From: CATOSP01 sp965237775
GTDB lineage: Bacteria; Chloroflexota; Dehalococcoidia; Lucifugimonadales; UBA3495
Direction of reading: 5' to 3'
NCBI GenBank assembly: GCA_965237775.1
Contig: OZ250155.1
Coordinates: 2,108,001 to 2,172,000, forward strand
DNA length: 64,000 nt
Shown in pieces: positions 16,574-24,659 of this stretch. Under the pieces are notes generated by a model. That model ran no database searches. It saw only the letters and a program-made list of their open reading frames with translations, and was not told where the DNA came from. The position numbers and the translations under genes were made by a program. How positions within the stretch are numbered: the stretch's first letter is position 1; every line of letters starts with the position of its first letter.

Positions 16574-18076
16574 ATGTTCTCCAAGGTTCTGGTCGCCAAT
16601 CGAGGCGAAATCGCGGTCCGGATCAACCAGACTCTCCGCGCGATGGGGATCTCCTCTGTGGCAGTCTACTCCGACCCGGACGCCGGCGCTCCCCACGTGC
16701 AAACGGCGGAGGAGTCCGCGGCTCTGCCGGGGAAGACCGCCGAAGAAACCTATCTGAGCATCCCCAAGATAGTGCAGGCCGCCCGGAACAGCGGGGCCGA
16801 CGCGATACATCCGGGCTACGGGTTTCTGTCGGAGAATCCGGCGTTCGCCCGGGCCTGTGCGGAATCGGGGATCACCTTCATCGGGCCAAGTGCGGATAGC
16901 ATGGAGGCTCTTGGAGACAAGCTGCGTTCCAAGGAGATAGCCCTGGGCGCCGGCGTCCCGGTGGTGCCCAGTTCTCCCGAGTGCCTCCCAGGGGACGCTG
17001 CGGCCGTGAAGTTCGCGGAGCGGTGGGGATTCCCCTTGTTGGTCAAGGCCGCCGCCGGGGGTGGTGGCCGGGGTATGCGTCTGGTCAACCAGCGGAGCGA
17101 GTTGGACGGGGAGATGGAGTCGGCCAGTCGCGAGTCCCAGGCTGCCTTCGGCGACGGCCGGGTGTTCCTGGAGCAGTTCATCCCCAACCCCCGCCACGTG
17201 GAGGTCCAGGTGTTGGCCGACGAGTCGGGGCATACTATTCACCTGGGCGAGCGGGAATGCAGCATACAGCGCCGTCACCAGAAAATAATTGAAGAGACTC
17301 CCTCACCGGCGCTGACGCCGGATTTGCGCCGGCGCATGGGCGACGCGGCCATCGCCGTGGCTCGTGCGGCCAGGTACGCCAACGCCGGGACAGTAGAGTT
17401 CCTGCTGGACCCACGGAGCGGCGACTTCTACTTTCTGGAGATGAATGCCCGGCTCCAGGTGGAGCACCCGGTCACCGAGGCCGTCCTCGGATTGGACATG
17501 GTGGAGTGGCAGGTCCTGATCGCCCGCGGGGAACCCCTGACACTGCGACAGGACGACATCCAGCCCCGGGGCCACGCCATAGAGTGCCGCATCTACGCCG
17601 AAGACCCTTACCGAGACTTTCTCCCGTCCACCGGCACGCTCCTCCGCTGGCGACCTCCCGCAGGCCCCGGCCTTCGGCTGGACAGCGGTGTGGCCCAGGA
17701 CCAGGAGGTGTCAATCTACTACGACCCGATGCTGGCAAAGCTGATAGCTTGGGCGCCCCGGCGCGACCTCAGTCTCCGCCGGATGGAGGTGGCCTTGTCC
17801 CAGTTCCAGGTCCTGGGTGTGGTGACCAACATTCCCTTGCTACAGGCGGTGTTGCGGGATCCCCAGTTTCGGATGGGCGATTACGATACCGGCTTCCTGG
17901 AGCGCGATCCGCCGGTCACCAGACCGGCCATCCCCGGCGAGTCCCGCACGATGGCCAGGGCGCTGGCGGCGTGGGCGTCGCGACAGCCGGTCGCCCCGGC
18001 GTCCCCGGCTGCCGAGGGAGATAACCGGGTCGGCGCCAGTCCTTGGAACTCCGTCGGGGAGCGGAGGCTGCCGTGA
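16574..18076 (+). CDS. Biotin carboxylase subunit of acyl-CoA carboxylase
   Basis: A 500-residue biotin carboxylase starting MFSKVLVANRGEIAVRI; a TTG two codons upstream is also possible. It shows the ATP-grasp features: the glycine loop KAAAGGGGRGMRLV, HVEVQVLADE, GERECSIQRRHQKIIEE, EMNARLQVEHPVTE and the C-terminal biotin-carboxylase domain (RIYAEDP). It carboxylates biotin with ATP and bicarbonate. Most methylcrotonyl-CoA carboxylase alpha subunits (~670 residues) carry the biotin domain at the C-terminus; here it is in a separate overlapping gene. Confidence 0.92.
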   Translation: MFSKVLVANRGEIAVRINQTLRAMGISSVAVYSDPDAGAPHVQTAEESAALPGKTAEETYLSIPKIVQAARNSGADAIHPGYGFLSENPAFARACAESGITFIGPSADSMEALGDKLRSKEIALGAGVPVVPSSPECLPGDAAAVKFAERWGFPLLVKAAAGGGGRGMRLVNQRSELDGEMESASRESQAAFGDGRVFLEQFIPNPRHVEVQVLADESGHTIHLGERECSIQRRHQKIIEETPSPALTPDLRRRMGDAAIAVARAARYANAGTVEFLLDPRSGDFYFLEMNARLQVEHPVTEAVLGLDMVEWQVLIARGEPLTLRQDDIQPRGHAIECRIYAEDPYRDFLPSTGTLLRWRPPAGPGLRLDSGVAQDQEVSIYYDPMLAKLIAWAPRRDLSLRRMEVALSQFQVLGVVTNIPLLQAVLRDPQFRMGDYDTGFLERDPPVTRPAIPGESRTMARALAAWASRQPVAPASPAAEGDNRVGASPWNSVGERRLP

Positions 18077-18624
18077 CTCCGAGCCAGGGCGAGATGCGGG
18101 AGATCTACCCGGTGGAGGGAGAAGTCTATCGCTACCGGGCCGAAGAGAAGGAAACCCATTTCACCTTCGAACTGGAGGGCGAGGTACCGGCAGGGCTCAA
18201 GGCTGCCACTTCCCTTAGCATCGAGGCCAGGAATTCGGGTGAAGGGTTGTGCCGCACCGAATCGGGTAGGACTCACCCATTTGCCTGGGCTTGGGTAGGT
18301 CAGGAGTTGCACCTGTGGGTGGATGGCTGCCTGTTCGTGTTCCAACGGGCGGAGACCCGGCGACGGGGCAACGCTCCCGCCACCGAGGTATCTGGGGATG
18401 TCTTGGCCACCATGCCTGGCGCGGTGCTGGAGGTACTGGTCGTGGAGGGAGACCGGGTAGAGAGAGGCCAGACCATCGTGGTAATGGAGTCCATGAAAAT
18501 GGAGATCGCGATTTCGGCGTCCCGCAGTGGCGTCGTGCGGAGGGTTTCTGTGCATCCGGGGCAGCAGGTGGACCGGGGAATGCGCCTGTTGGAGCTCGTT
18601 TCCGAGGAAGATCCGCTGGAGTAA
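18073..18624 (+). CDS. Biotin carboxyl carrier protein of acyl-CoA carboxylase
   Basis: The GTG at 18073 overlaps the upstream stop as GTGA, indicating translational coupling. The C-terminal biotinyl domain (last ~75 residues) carries the biotinylation motif VMESMKMEI, with the target lysine in MKM. The N-terminal ~100 residues correspond to the BT (alpha-beta docking) domain of carboxylase alpha subunits. Biotin carboxylase plus this gene together therefore equal one ordinary alpha subunit split in two. It swings carboxybiotin to the carboxyltransferase of the same operon. Confidence 0.88.
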   Translation: MTPSQGEMREIYPVEGEVYRYRAEEKETHFTFELEGEVPAGLKAATSLSIEARNSGEGLCRTESGRTHPFAWAWVGQELHLWVDGCLFVFQRAETRRRGNAPATEVSGDVLATMPGAVLEVLVVEGDRVERGQTIVVMESMKMEIAISASRSGVVRRVSVHPGQQVDRGMRLLELVSEEDPLE

Positions 18625-18670
18625 GGAAAGCGGCCATGCAATGGCCATAGGCGTCGGCCGCGGCGGTCTG

Positions 18671-19036
18671 GCGCCGGTTCTGGCTCTCGATAAAGGTGAA
18701 CTGGTTCACCGCCAGCCGGTCGTTGTTGGCTGGGTGGTCGAAGTCTATCATCCGGGCCTGGCCGCCCCGGGTTTTGGTGGGAGAGACCCGGTACTCTGCG
18801 TTGACGCCTTCGACCAACATCCGGTGGTAGGAACGGTTGTGAGCTTCCAGGTTGGAACCTTCGGGATGGGTGAGCCTGCGAAAGGCGACTTCCAATACGG
18901 AGATTGGCCGGTCTGGGTCTAGCGCCGCCAAAGCGTCCCGGAGCCGTTGCTCCAACACGTCGTCATCCTAGCTGGCCCGCTTCGGGTAAGGCCTGTCGGG
19001 AGCGATGTCCGGGCCGTAGAGAACCTGCCAGCCCAT
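18671..19036 (-). pseudogene. hsdR: Type I restriction HsdR N-terminal fragment
   Basis: The frame reads MGWQVLYGPDIAPDRPYPKR, then a TAG (18968-18970), then VLEQRLRDALAALDPDRPIS, FRRLTHPEGSNLEAHNRSYH, MIDFDHPANNDRLAVNQFTF and IESQNRR. These blocks match the N-terminal nuclease region of type I restriction R subunits (VIDFD.PANNDWLAVNQFTVVE...NRRPD). The gene is cut on both sides: upstream it is fused to integrase sequence, and downstream it ends against the carboxylase operon. Only ~122 of ~1000 codons remain. Confidence 0.75.
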
Positions 19037-19050
19037 GTCACTGCCACTCC

Positions 19051-20163
19051 GCTGGAGCCTACTCCGTGCGCGAGGGCAAGCTCCATCACCGCGCAACTCG
19101 CATCCGTGTTCTCAGCGGCCCAATCCCTGAATGAGCTTCTGAATCCATGAACCACGGCGGGTATCCCTACCCGGCGAAGCATGTAGCTCAGGGCATTGTC
19201 GGAGAGTGATTTGCTTGGCGTGAACTCGTTGGGAAAGATGTATGGACCGCCATCGGCAGACAACTCCTGAGCTTCCCGCAGGACTTCAATCGCGTCAGTG
19301 GAGAGGGGAACACGATGTTCCTTGCGCATCTTCATACGCGCCGCCGGGATTGTCCAAAGGGCATTTTCGAAGTCGATTTCATCCCAAGTGGCGCCCCGTA
19401 CTTCACCAGACCGGGCAGCCGTTAGTGCGAGAAACTTGAACGCCAGTTTCGTGGAACGAAAAGAGGAGTTGGCCTCTACAGCCTAGATTGCCGCCGAAAC
19501 ATCGGGATACGGTAGGGCCTTGAAGTGCTCGCGGACTTTCGGCATGGCGGGCAACGCGGCGTCAATGACCTCTCCAGCAGGGTTGACGTTGATATACCCG
19601 AAGGCCATTGTCCACGCCATACCGGTCTTGATGATCAGTCTGATACGCCGCGCCGTCTCAGGCTTGGTGGTCCATACAGGTGTCAGAATCTCCAGTATCT
19701 CAGTGCGCCCTATCCGGTCAACGGGCATATCCCCTATAGCCGGGAAAATGTAGCGGTCCGCCATCTGCCGCCAGTTGTTTCTCGTCCTGCCGCTTTCCCA
19801 TTTCGCGCTGTTCAGTGTATGGACGATTGTAGTCGCCTCTAGAAACGTAGGAACCCCCAGGGCAGGTGTAGGCGCGGCTGTCTTTGCGGTCTGTCTGCTG
19901 GATTTCCTCGCCGATACTGGGTCGCGCCCCTGGCGGACTGCCCGCCGGTTGGCAACCGTCTGGTCCCGCGCCTCGGCCAGCGAGATGGCGGGGTACCCGC
20001 CAAGTCCTAGGTCGCGCCGCTTGCCGTCTATCGATAGGCGCTGCACCCAAGACTTTGACCGGCCGGGCGAAACGTTAAGATCGAGGCTGTCACCGACTCC
20101 ATACCGGCCAGGAAGTTTGAGGTTCTTCGCCTTGACGGCGGTCAACCTTGCCATTTTCCCCAC
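19051..20163 (-). pseudogene. P4-type tyrosine integrase with in-frame TAG and lost C-terminus
   Basis: Begins MGKMARLTAVKAKNLKLPGR. The arm-binding domain (LDLNVSPGRSKSWVQRLSID, GLGGYPAISLAEAR) and core-binding domain follow. A TAG at 19483-19485 interrupts after YPDVSAAI; the same frame then continues KLAFKFLALTAARSGEVRGA (catalytic Arg in ARSGEVR) and VVHGFRSSFRDWAAENTDAS (HxxR motif). Homology stops at MELALAHGVG, so the catalytic Tyr region is gone, replaced by HsdR sequence. It is a dead integrase of the kind that inserts islands at tRNA genes. Confidence 0.88.
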
Positions 20164-20446
20164 TCACTCTTCCCACACTTGTTCGTGGATGTGGGAAACC
20201 TATAGTGGATGTCACAGGACGCAACAAGCGTCTGGAGGCACCGAACTGAAGCTATTTGTGGGAAAAATTGGTCGGCTTCGGAAAGCTGTGGATGTATGGT
20301 TGGCGCCGAAGGTCGGCACCTGGAAACCCGCAATTTCGTAGCTAAAATCAGGCAGAGGACATCATGGCGTGTACCATTTCGTATGCCGGAGTGTTATCGG
20401 AAAGCAATTGTGTGCCGGGCAAAGTTGGGGTGCGAATCCCAGTGCG
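20164..20446. other. Integrase upstream region with short sequences shared with the tRNA-Leu side
   Basis: No gene. Three short strings recur here and beside the second integrase start: GCCGAAGGTCGG (20305-20316; also inside tRNA-Leu at 23879-23890), TTTCGTAGCTA (20334-20344; 23806-23816) and CGTGTACCATTT (20368-20379; 23739-23750). All are in the same orientation, although their order differs. They may be attachment or arm-binding sites. Confidence 0.35.
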
Positions 20447-21871
20447 TCACTCTTGCAACTCAGGCACTGCGGTGCGGTACCCGCAAATTGTCACCAAATC
20501 TTGTAACGCCTCACGAAACTCTTGGCCGGTTGCACTCCCCGTAGCCAATGTCCGGCTTGCTTGGGCAATGTCCTCTTCCGGGGATGTCTGGCCTGCTTCG
20601 CGTACCACGTCGGCAACATGGTTTATCGTACTATCAGAGATTCCTGAAAGACCTTTCCATGCCACGATCATGGGGCGAAGCGACTCGCAGACGGCAGTAG
20701 CATTTGATGAGAACATGCGTCTTGGAGGCAAAGGTACCGACTCGAATACATCCTTCATGCCGCATATCACAGAGATGACTTCCAACGCATCCACGATCTC
20801 CCAATCGGTTTGAGCATCCTTCATGGCTTCTATGGCAAGGGTCAGATGGGGGTCTGTTGCTTCGACCAAAGCGACGGCCCACCCCAGCCCTATTAGAAGT
20901 TGGGCATGGGTGATTTCTCCACGGACCCGCCTATCCATGCTGTTTTGTACTGCGCTACAAGCTGCCCTCCCTCCCTCGGATACGATAGCTGTCCGGTCAC
21001 CTCCATCAGACCCTTGATGAGTGGGGTTGGTAGTGTCAGAGTCCGGTAATGCCTCGAACCACACTTCTACCGATATGTCGTCACCGTTCGGCAGTGTGTG
21101 GTAAGTATCGTACAGAAACACGAATGCGGTTTCGTTGATTGGCACTGCAAAACACACGTTGCCTTCCGTGTAGCCGTCTCGATAAAGGGTGGCGTACAAC
21201 TCATTAGGTATGACCCCGCAGGTGTTTTCCTCGCTAAAGGAGAGATACTGTTTTCCGCGTGACCCTACAAGTGCCAAGGATACATCGGAGACCGATTCAT
21301 CCTCGTCTATTGACCCTTTTACATTTTGGACCCCGATGGTCCACATAATAAATTGGTAACCTCGCGCAGGCGGGTCGTTAAACTGGTTCTCGGCCAGTAT
21401 CTCCGGCCAAGCATCCGTATCAACACGGATGATCTTCATATCAAAGACACCCGCAGTAAATTGAGATTGATAAGGGAAAGGGCGAGATCGTCTGCTACCA
21501 TCGCCCGATGGCAGGACTTGTGGGGTAAGCACAGGTTGTGGGGTGGATGTGGGCACCGGATCGGGTGTTGGTATTGGGACAGGCGTAGGGTTATGGGTAA
21601 CCGTCGGTGTCGGCTCTGGAGTCGGCGTCGGGTAAGGGGTGTAAGTCGGCAACGGCGTATAGGTGGGGCGAGGCGTCGCGGTTGGGATAGTGGTCACCGT
21701 CGGCTTTGGCGTCTCCGTTGGGACCGGGGTATCCGTGGGAGCCGTGGGAGGGGAAGGCACCGGCGTGTACGTAGGGAGCGGGTCCAGCGTCGGAACCACT
21801 GCGTTCTCGGAGCAGGCCAGCCCCAGCAAAGCCACCAGTGCCACCGCCATCCACATCCTGTAGGTTACCAC
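20447..21871 (-). CDS. Lipoprotein with Thr/Pro stalk and DUF4352-like domain
   Basis: A 474-residue exported lipoprotein. A signal peptide with lipobox LLGLAC (Cys near residue 20) is followed by about 100 residues of T/P repeats (PTYTPLPTYTPYPTPTPEPT), an extended stalk. Next comes a beta-sandwich (TAGVFDMKIIRVDTDAWPEI...GYQFIMWTIGVQNV) resembling DUF4352/telokin-like domains, and then an alpha-helical C-terminal domain with several Cys. It lies inside the degraded island. The cleaved form would be tethered to the outer face of the membrane. Function unknown; such stalked proteins often act in surface binding. Confidence 0.75.
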   Translation of the reverse strand: MVTYRMWMAVALVALLGLACSENAVVPTLDPLPTYTPVPSPPTAPTDTPVPTETPKPTVTTIPTATPRPTYTPLPTYTPYPTPTPEPTPTVTHNPTPVPIPTPDPVPTSTPQPVLTPQVLPSGDGSRRSRPFPYQSQFTAGVFDMKIIRVDTDAWPEILAENQFNDPPARGYQFIMWTIGVQNVKGSIDEDESVSDVSLALVGSRGKQYLSFSEENTCGVIPNELYATLYRDGYTEGNVCFAVPINETAFVFLYDTYHTLPNGDDISVEVWFEALPDSDTTNPTHQGSDGGDRTAIVSEGGRAACSAVQNSMDRRVRGEITHAQLLIGLGWAVALVEATDPHLTLAIEAMKDAQTDWEIVDALEVISVICGMKDVFESVPLPPRRMFSSNATAVCESLRPMIVAWKGLSGISDSTINHVADVVREAGQTSPEEDIAQASRTLATGSATGQEFREALQDLVTICGYRTAVPELQE

Positions 21872-21910
21872 TTTGAGTTAACCATCTTGAGCCAATGGAT
21901 TGCCTTCCCT

Positions 21911-22591
21911 TTAGTTTAGGATGCCCCGATGAGAACAAACATCGGGGTTTTGTTCGATGTAAGTGCGCAACCCTCCTAGTCTGAACTTGGCATCATGCGC
22001 ACTGCCAGAATGATCCCATATGCGCACGAAGGCAGTGTCAGCCTCTAACGCGCTGGCAATAAACCTGTATGGCGCGCGGTGGAACGTCGCGTCATTATCT
22101 GTAGATTCGTCCCACTTGGCATCTTCTGGTACACCGTCATCCCACCGGACCTTTGACTTGAGATAACCTTGGTCATACGGTTCACTCAAATACTCGCCCC
22201 ATCTGATAAAGACGGCGTACCGATTACTCTTTGCACCCTGACAACGAACTACCAGAGTAGGTGCTTCCTATGGCCATTCGAGATTGTGTTCGGCGGCTGT
22301 TGTGTGGATCAACAGCATTCGAGCATCAGTGAGCTTGTCACGATGCGGTATTGCCTCCCAAGTTTGAGGGGACTGGGTTACTATCGGTGTATCCATTGGC
22401 CGGGAAGTACTCGTCGGCAATGGCGTATCTGCGGGTGTTGGCGTAAAGGTGGGGTATGGCGTATACGTCGGGTAAGGCGTGTACGTGGGCAGCGGCTCCA
22501 GCGTCGGAACCGGCGCGTTCCCGGCGCAGGCGAGGCCCACTAGCCCCACTGCTGAGAGAATCAAGAAATACCTCAATCTATCTCCCTTCAT
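21911..22591 (-). pseudogene. Stalked lipoprotein with VasI/TagO-like domain, interrupted by an in-frame TAG
   Basis: The first 107 codons give a lipobox (VGLAC), a short PTYTPYPTYTP stalk and a linker. A TAG at 22268-22270 follows EHNLEWP. In the same frame the sequence goes on EAPTLVVRCQGAKSNRYAVF, YLSEPYDQGYLKSKVRWDDG, DESTDNDATFHRAPYRFIAS, then a terminal strand and GLRTYIEQNPDVC. The RC...V.(I)xWGxYL / WxxSTDN.ATF pattern resembles the VasI/TagO-like domain. The two parts make a ~226-residue protein broken by one nonsense codon. Its N-terminus parallels the lipoprotein at 21871. Confidence 0.7.
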
Positions 22592-22611
22592 CGTCTGGCC
22601 AGGTCATGGGG

Positions 22612-22800
22612 TCACTCCAACAGCGTCAGTACGGCCACCGCAACGCCCAGACCGACGATGATAGTGCCGACGGTCCACCGAGTCAGACGCGCCTCCATCT
22701 TGGCAATCTCAACCAGGAGTTCAGTCCGCAGGTCGGCCAAGTCCGCCTTGGTCGCCAGGTGCTCGTAGGCACCTTCAAGCCTGCTTGGTCGCTCTTCCAT
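22612..22800 (-). CDS. Small coiled-coil membrane protein (haemolysin XhlA-like)
   Basis: A 62-residue protein: an amphipathic coiled-coil segment (HLATKADLADLRTELLVEIA) followed by a single C-terminal membrane helix (TIIVGLGVAVAVLTLL). This layout is typical of small phage- and element-borne proteins such as XhlA-type holin partners or DUF1640-like proteins. Its start overlaps the stop of the next upstream gene as TAATG, so the two are co-translated. Function unknown. Confidence 0.6.
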   Translation of the reverse strand: MEERPSRLEGAYEHLATKADLADLRTELLVEIAKMEARLTRWTVGTIIVGLGVAVAVLTLLE

Positions 22801-23078
22801 TAGTCGCTACGCTGCCTGGGTCTCCGTCTGCGCCGGGACGGATTGGCTGGCCCCTCTTCGTTGCTCTGTTCCTCCATCACGTCCTGTATCTCGGTGATGA
22901 TGCTGGTGACTGCGTATGACAAGCCTAGCGTCACGACTACCCACAGCAGCGTCTCGGTAAGCAACTGGGTCGCTTGCATGGCAGAACGCACGTCATCGTT
23001 TAATTTGAACAATGAACTGATCAGCAGAAAGATCGTAATGATCGCCAGCCCCCAAACCACTATGCGAGCAAGTGTCAC
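22800..23078 (-). CDS. Small two-helix membrane protein
   Basis: A 92-residue protein with two membrane helices (about residues 7-23 and 43-62) and a basic C-terminal tail, RRRRRPRQRSD. It is co-transcribed with the coiled-coil protein that overlaps its stop codon. No family recognised. Location in the island and pairing with a coiled-coil/single-helix protein suggest a phage-like membrane pair, though this is conjecture. Confidence 0.55.
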   Translation of the reverse strand: MTLARIVVWGLAIITIFLLISSLFKLNDDVRSAMQATQLLTETLLWVVVTLGLSYAVTSIITEIQDVMEEQSNEEGPANPSRRRRRPRQRSD

Positions 23079-23145
23079 TATTATCTCCTACCGTTTGGAA
23101 TCGTCCAGGTTAACAAGCTTCGCGTGGTATCTCTCGATTCTTGCC

Positions 23146-23748
23146 TCACGTCACCGGAAACCGACGCCCGCACCAGCGGACCCGGCCCCAGACTTCCATC
23201 CCATCGTGCCAAGGAATAGACTCCCACTCGGGATTGACGCTGGTCAATAGCCACTCGCTCGGCCCAAGCTGCGCCTGCTTTACGAGCAATGTCTCGTCGG
23301 ATTCCACCAGGAATAACCCGCCGTCCGCCAACGTCGTCAGTCCATAATCCACTAGGATAGTCGCTCCGTCTGGTAGGAGCGGGTCCATCGACGCACCGGA
23401 CACCTTGAATAGCTTGGCGTGGTGCGGGTCGATGCCCTCAGTTTCCATGCGGTCACGCCGGAACGTGTAGACCCATGAGTTCTGTTGGCCGACGGTGCTG
23501 CCCGGGGCCCCCGCGACCGCAGGCTGCGGATGGACCGTCACCGTGTCTTCCGACAGGCCCAGGTTATGCCGTTTGCCCTGGATGGTAATGCGTTGAACCC
23601 AGCGTCTCGCTCCGGACGTATCAACCCGCAGATAGAGCCCGTTACCGTCGGCGTACATGCCAGGGACTCGCGCCGTTCGGACCTTGGCCACGGTGACCGC
23701 GTTGATCGGATGCCTGCCTTTCGGCTTATATGCCGTTTCGTGTACCAT
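23146..23748 (-). CDS. Integrase arm-domain / S24 peptidase fusion protein
   Basis: An unbroken 200-codon frame joining two unrelated parts. Residues 1-68 match the N-terminal arm-type DNA-binding domain of P4 integrases (VAKVRTARVPGMYADGNGLY, ARRWVQRITIQGKRHNLGLS). Residues about 90-200 match the S24 (LexA/phage repressor) protease: FKVSGASMDPLLPDGATILV with the catalytic Ser in GASM, then LVKQAQL with the Lys partner, and WESIPWHDGMEVWGRVRW. A catalytic integrase domain and a HTH are absent. It starts 130 bp from the tRNA-Leu 3' end, the usual integrase position. Either a deletion fused int with a repressor, or it is a working regulator that binds integrase arm sites. Confidence 0.75.
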   Translation of the reverse strand: MVHETAYKPKGRHPINAVTVAKVRTARVPGMYADGNGLYLRVDTSGARRWVQRITIQGKRHNLGLSEDTVTVHPQPAVAGAPGSTVGQQNSWVYTFRRDRMETEGIDPHHAKLFKVSGASMDPLLPDGATILVDYGLTTLADGGLFLVESDETLLVKQAQLGPSEWLLTSVNPEWESIPWHDGMEVWGRVRWCGRRFPVT

Positions 23749-23877
23749 TTATTTCGGGATTAATGCGAATCAATACGGATGGATGCGGAGCTTTCAGGAA
23801 AGTCGTTTCGTAGCTAGATTGTGCCTAGAGTAAGCCATTTCCAGGTTATTCGTGCCTGTGCGCTCAAGGGGTTGGAG

Positions 23878-23960
23878 TGCCGAAGGTCGGAGTCGAACCG
23901 ACACGGGGTTGCCCCCACCGGTTTTTGAGACCGGCGCGTCTACCATTCCGCCACTTCGGC
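23878..23960 (-). tRNA. tRNA-Leu (anticodon CAA)
   Basis: The minus strand folds as a class II tRNA: acceptor GCCGAAG/CTTCGGC, D-arm region GTGGCGGAATGGTAGAC, anticodon stem CCGGT/ACCGG with loop CTCAAAA (anticodon CAA), a long variable arm (GGGGGCAACCCC), and T-arm GTCGG-TTCGACT-CCGAC with discriminator A. The 3' CCA is not encoded (ACTCCA follows). Its 3' end faces the integrase-fusion gene, so it is the likely island insertion site. Confidence 0.95.
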
Positions 23961-24073
23961 GCAGGTTGATTTTATACCTTATCCAGGAGGCTTTCTACCG
24001 CAAGTCAGGCTCGGCGGGCTACTCCGAGAGCTATCTTCATCCGCCCAATGCCGATCCCGAGGCCCATGCCTCC

Positions 24074-24102
24074 TTGACCCGGAATTGACGGAGCCCTATA
24101 AT
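24074..24102 (+). promoter_or_regulatory. Promoter of the rpmH-rnpA-yidC cluster
   Basis: TTGACC (24074-24079), 17-bp spacer, TATAAT (24097-24102). Transcription would begin near 24109, leaving a ~19-nt leader before rpmH. Confidence 0.75.
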
Positions 24103-24127
24103 CCCCGCATCAGGATTCGTAAAGACC

Positions 24128-24265
24128 ATGCCGAAACGTACTTACCAACCAAAAAAACGACGCCGGGCCAGAGTCCATGGGTTCCGTGCCCGGTCTAGCA
24201 CGTCCGATGGCCGTGCCGTCTTGCGACGCCGCCGGTTCAAGGGCCGACACCGCTTGACCGTCTAG
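24128..24265 (+). CDS. rpmH: 50S ribosomal protein L34
   Basis: A 45-residue, strongly basic protein, MPKRTYQPKKRRRARVHGFR, then a second basic block ending RRRRFKGRHRLTV. Sequence and length match bacterial L34 of the large ribosomal subunit. As in most bacteria it is followed at once by rnpA, yidD and yidC. Confidence 0.97.
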   Translation: MPKRTYQPKKRRRARVHGFRARSSTSDGRAVLRRRRFKGRHRLTV

Positions 24266-24281
24266 TTGGAACTTTCCGGCG

Positions 24282-24659
24282 ATGCAAAGTAAGTATCGCC
24301 TGACTGGCGCCAAACGGTTCTCTCAGATTCATCGCGAAGGTAAGAGCGCCGCAAACCGCTTGCTGGTGGTGCGTTGCCTGTCGAATGGGCTGGACCATAG
24401 CCGGTTTGCATTCATGGTCAGCAAGCGAATCGGAAACTCCGTCGTTAGAAACAGAGTGAAACGCAGATTGCGTGAAGCAATCAGGCTTTCCCGGGTCCGG
24501 CCAGGCTGGGACGTCGTTTTCATCGCCAGAAGGGGCGTGGACAGGGCCGATTACCATCAGTTGGCTAGAGCCACGTCCAATTTGCTCCGGCACACGCAGC
24601 TAACTTCGGAAGTCCAAGATGGGGAGGGCGTCGGGCCTACCGCAGGGCCATCTAGATGA
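24282..24659 (+). CDS. rnpA: Ribonuclease P protein component
   Basis: A 125-residue basic protein with the RnpA core: KRFSQIHREGKSAANRLLVV, then FMVSKRIGNSVVRNRVKRRL with the RNR motif that contacts RNase P RNA, and WDVVFIARRGVDRADYHQL. It assists the catalytic RNA in trimming tRNA 5' leaders. It begins 16 bp after rpmH, and its stop overlaps the yidD start (ATGA). Confidence 0.95.
   Translation: MQSKYRLTGAKRFSQIHREGKSAANRLLVVRCLSNGLDHSRFAFMVSKRIGNSVVRNRVKRRLREAIRLSRVRPGWDVVFIARRGVDRADYHQLARATSNLLRHTQLTSEVQDGEGVGPTAGPSR

Noticed and set aside
15472..16626. 384-codon open frame antisense to the carboxyltransferase gene
   Set aside because: The sense strand encodes a clear, full-length conserved enzyme. 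The antisense frame is a shadow of GC-rich codon structure; so are similar long frames at 31339-32256, 42512-43294, 34564-35241 and 60170-61093.
11977..22591. Genome-wide reassignment of TAG to an amino acid
   Set aside because: Many intact core genes here (leuC, leuD, yidC, jag, metH) end in TAG at the expected place, and the replaced residues differ between sites.
22268..22591. The 107-codon lipoprotein as a complete gene
   Set aside because: The same frame continues after the TAG with a recognisable VasI/TagO-like domain, so the short frame is only the first part of a longer gene.
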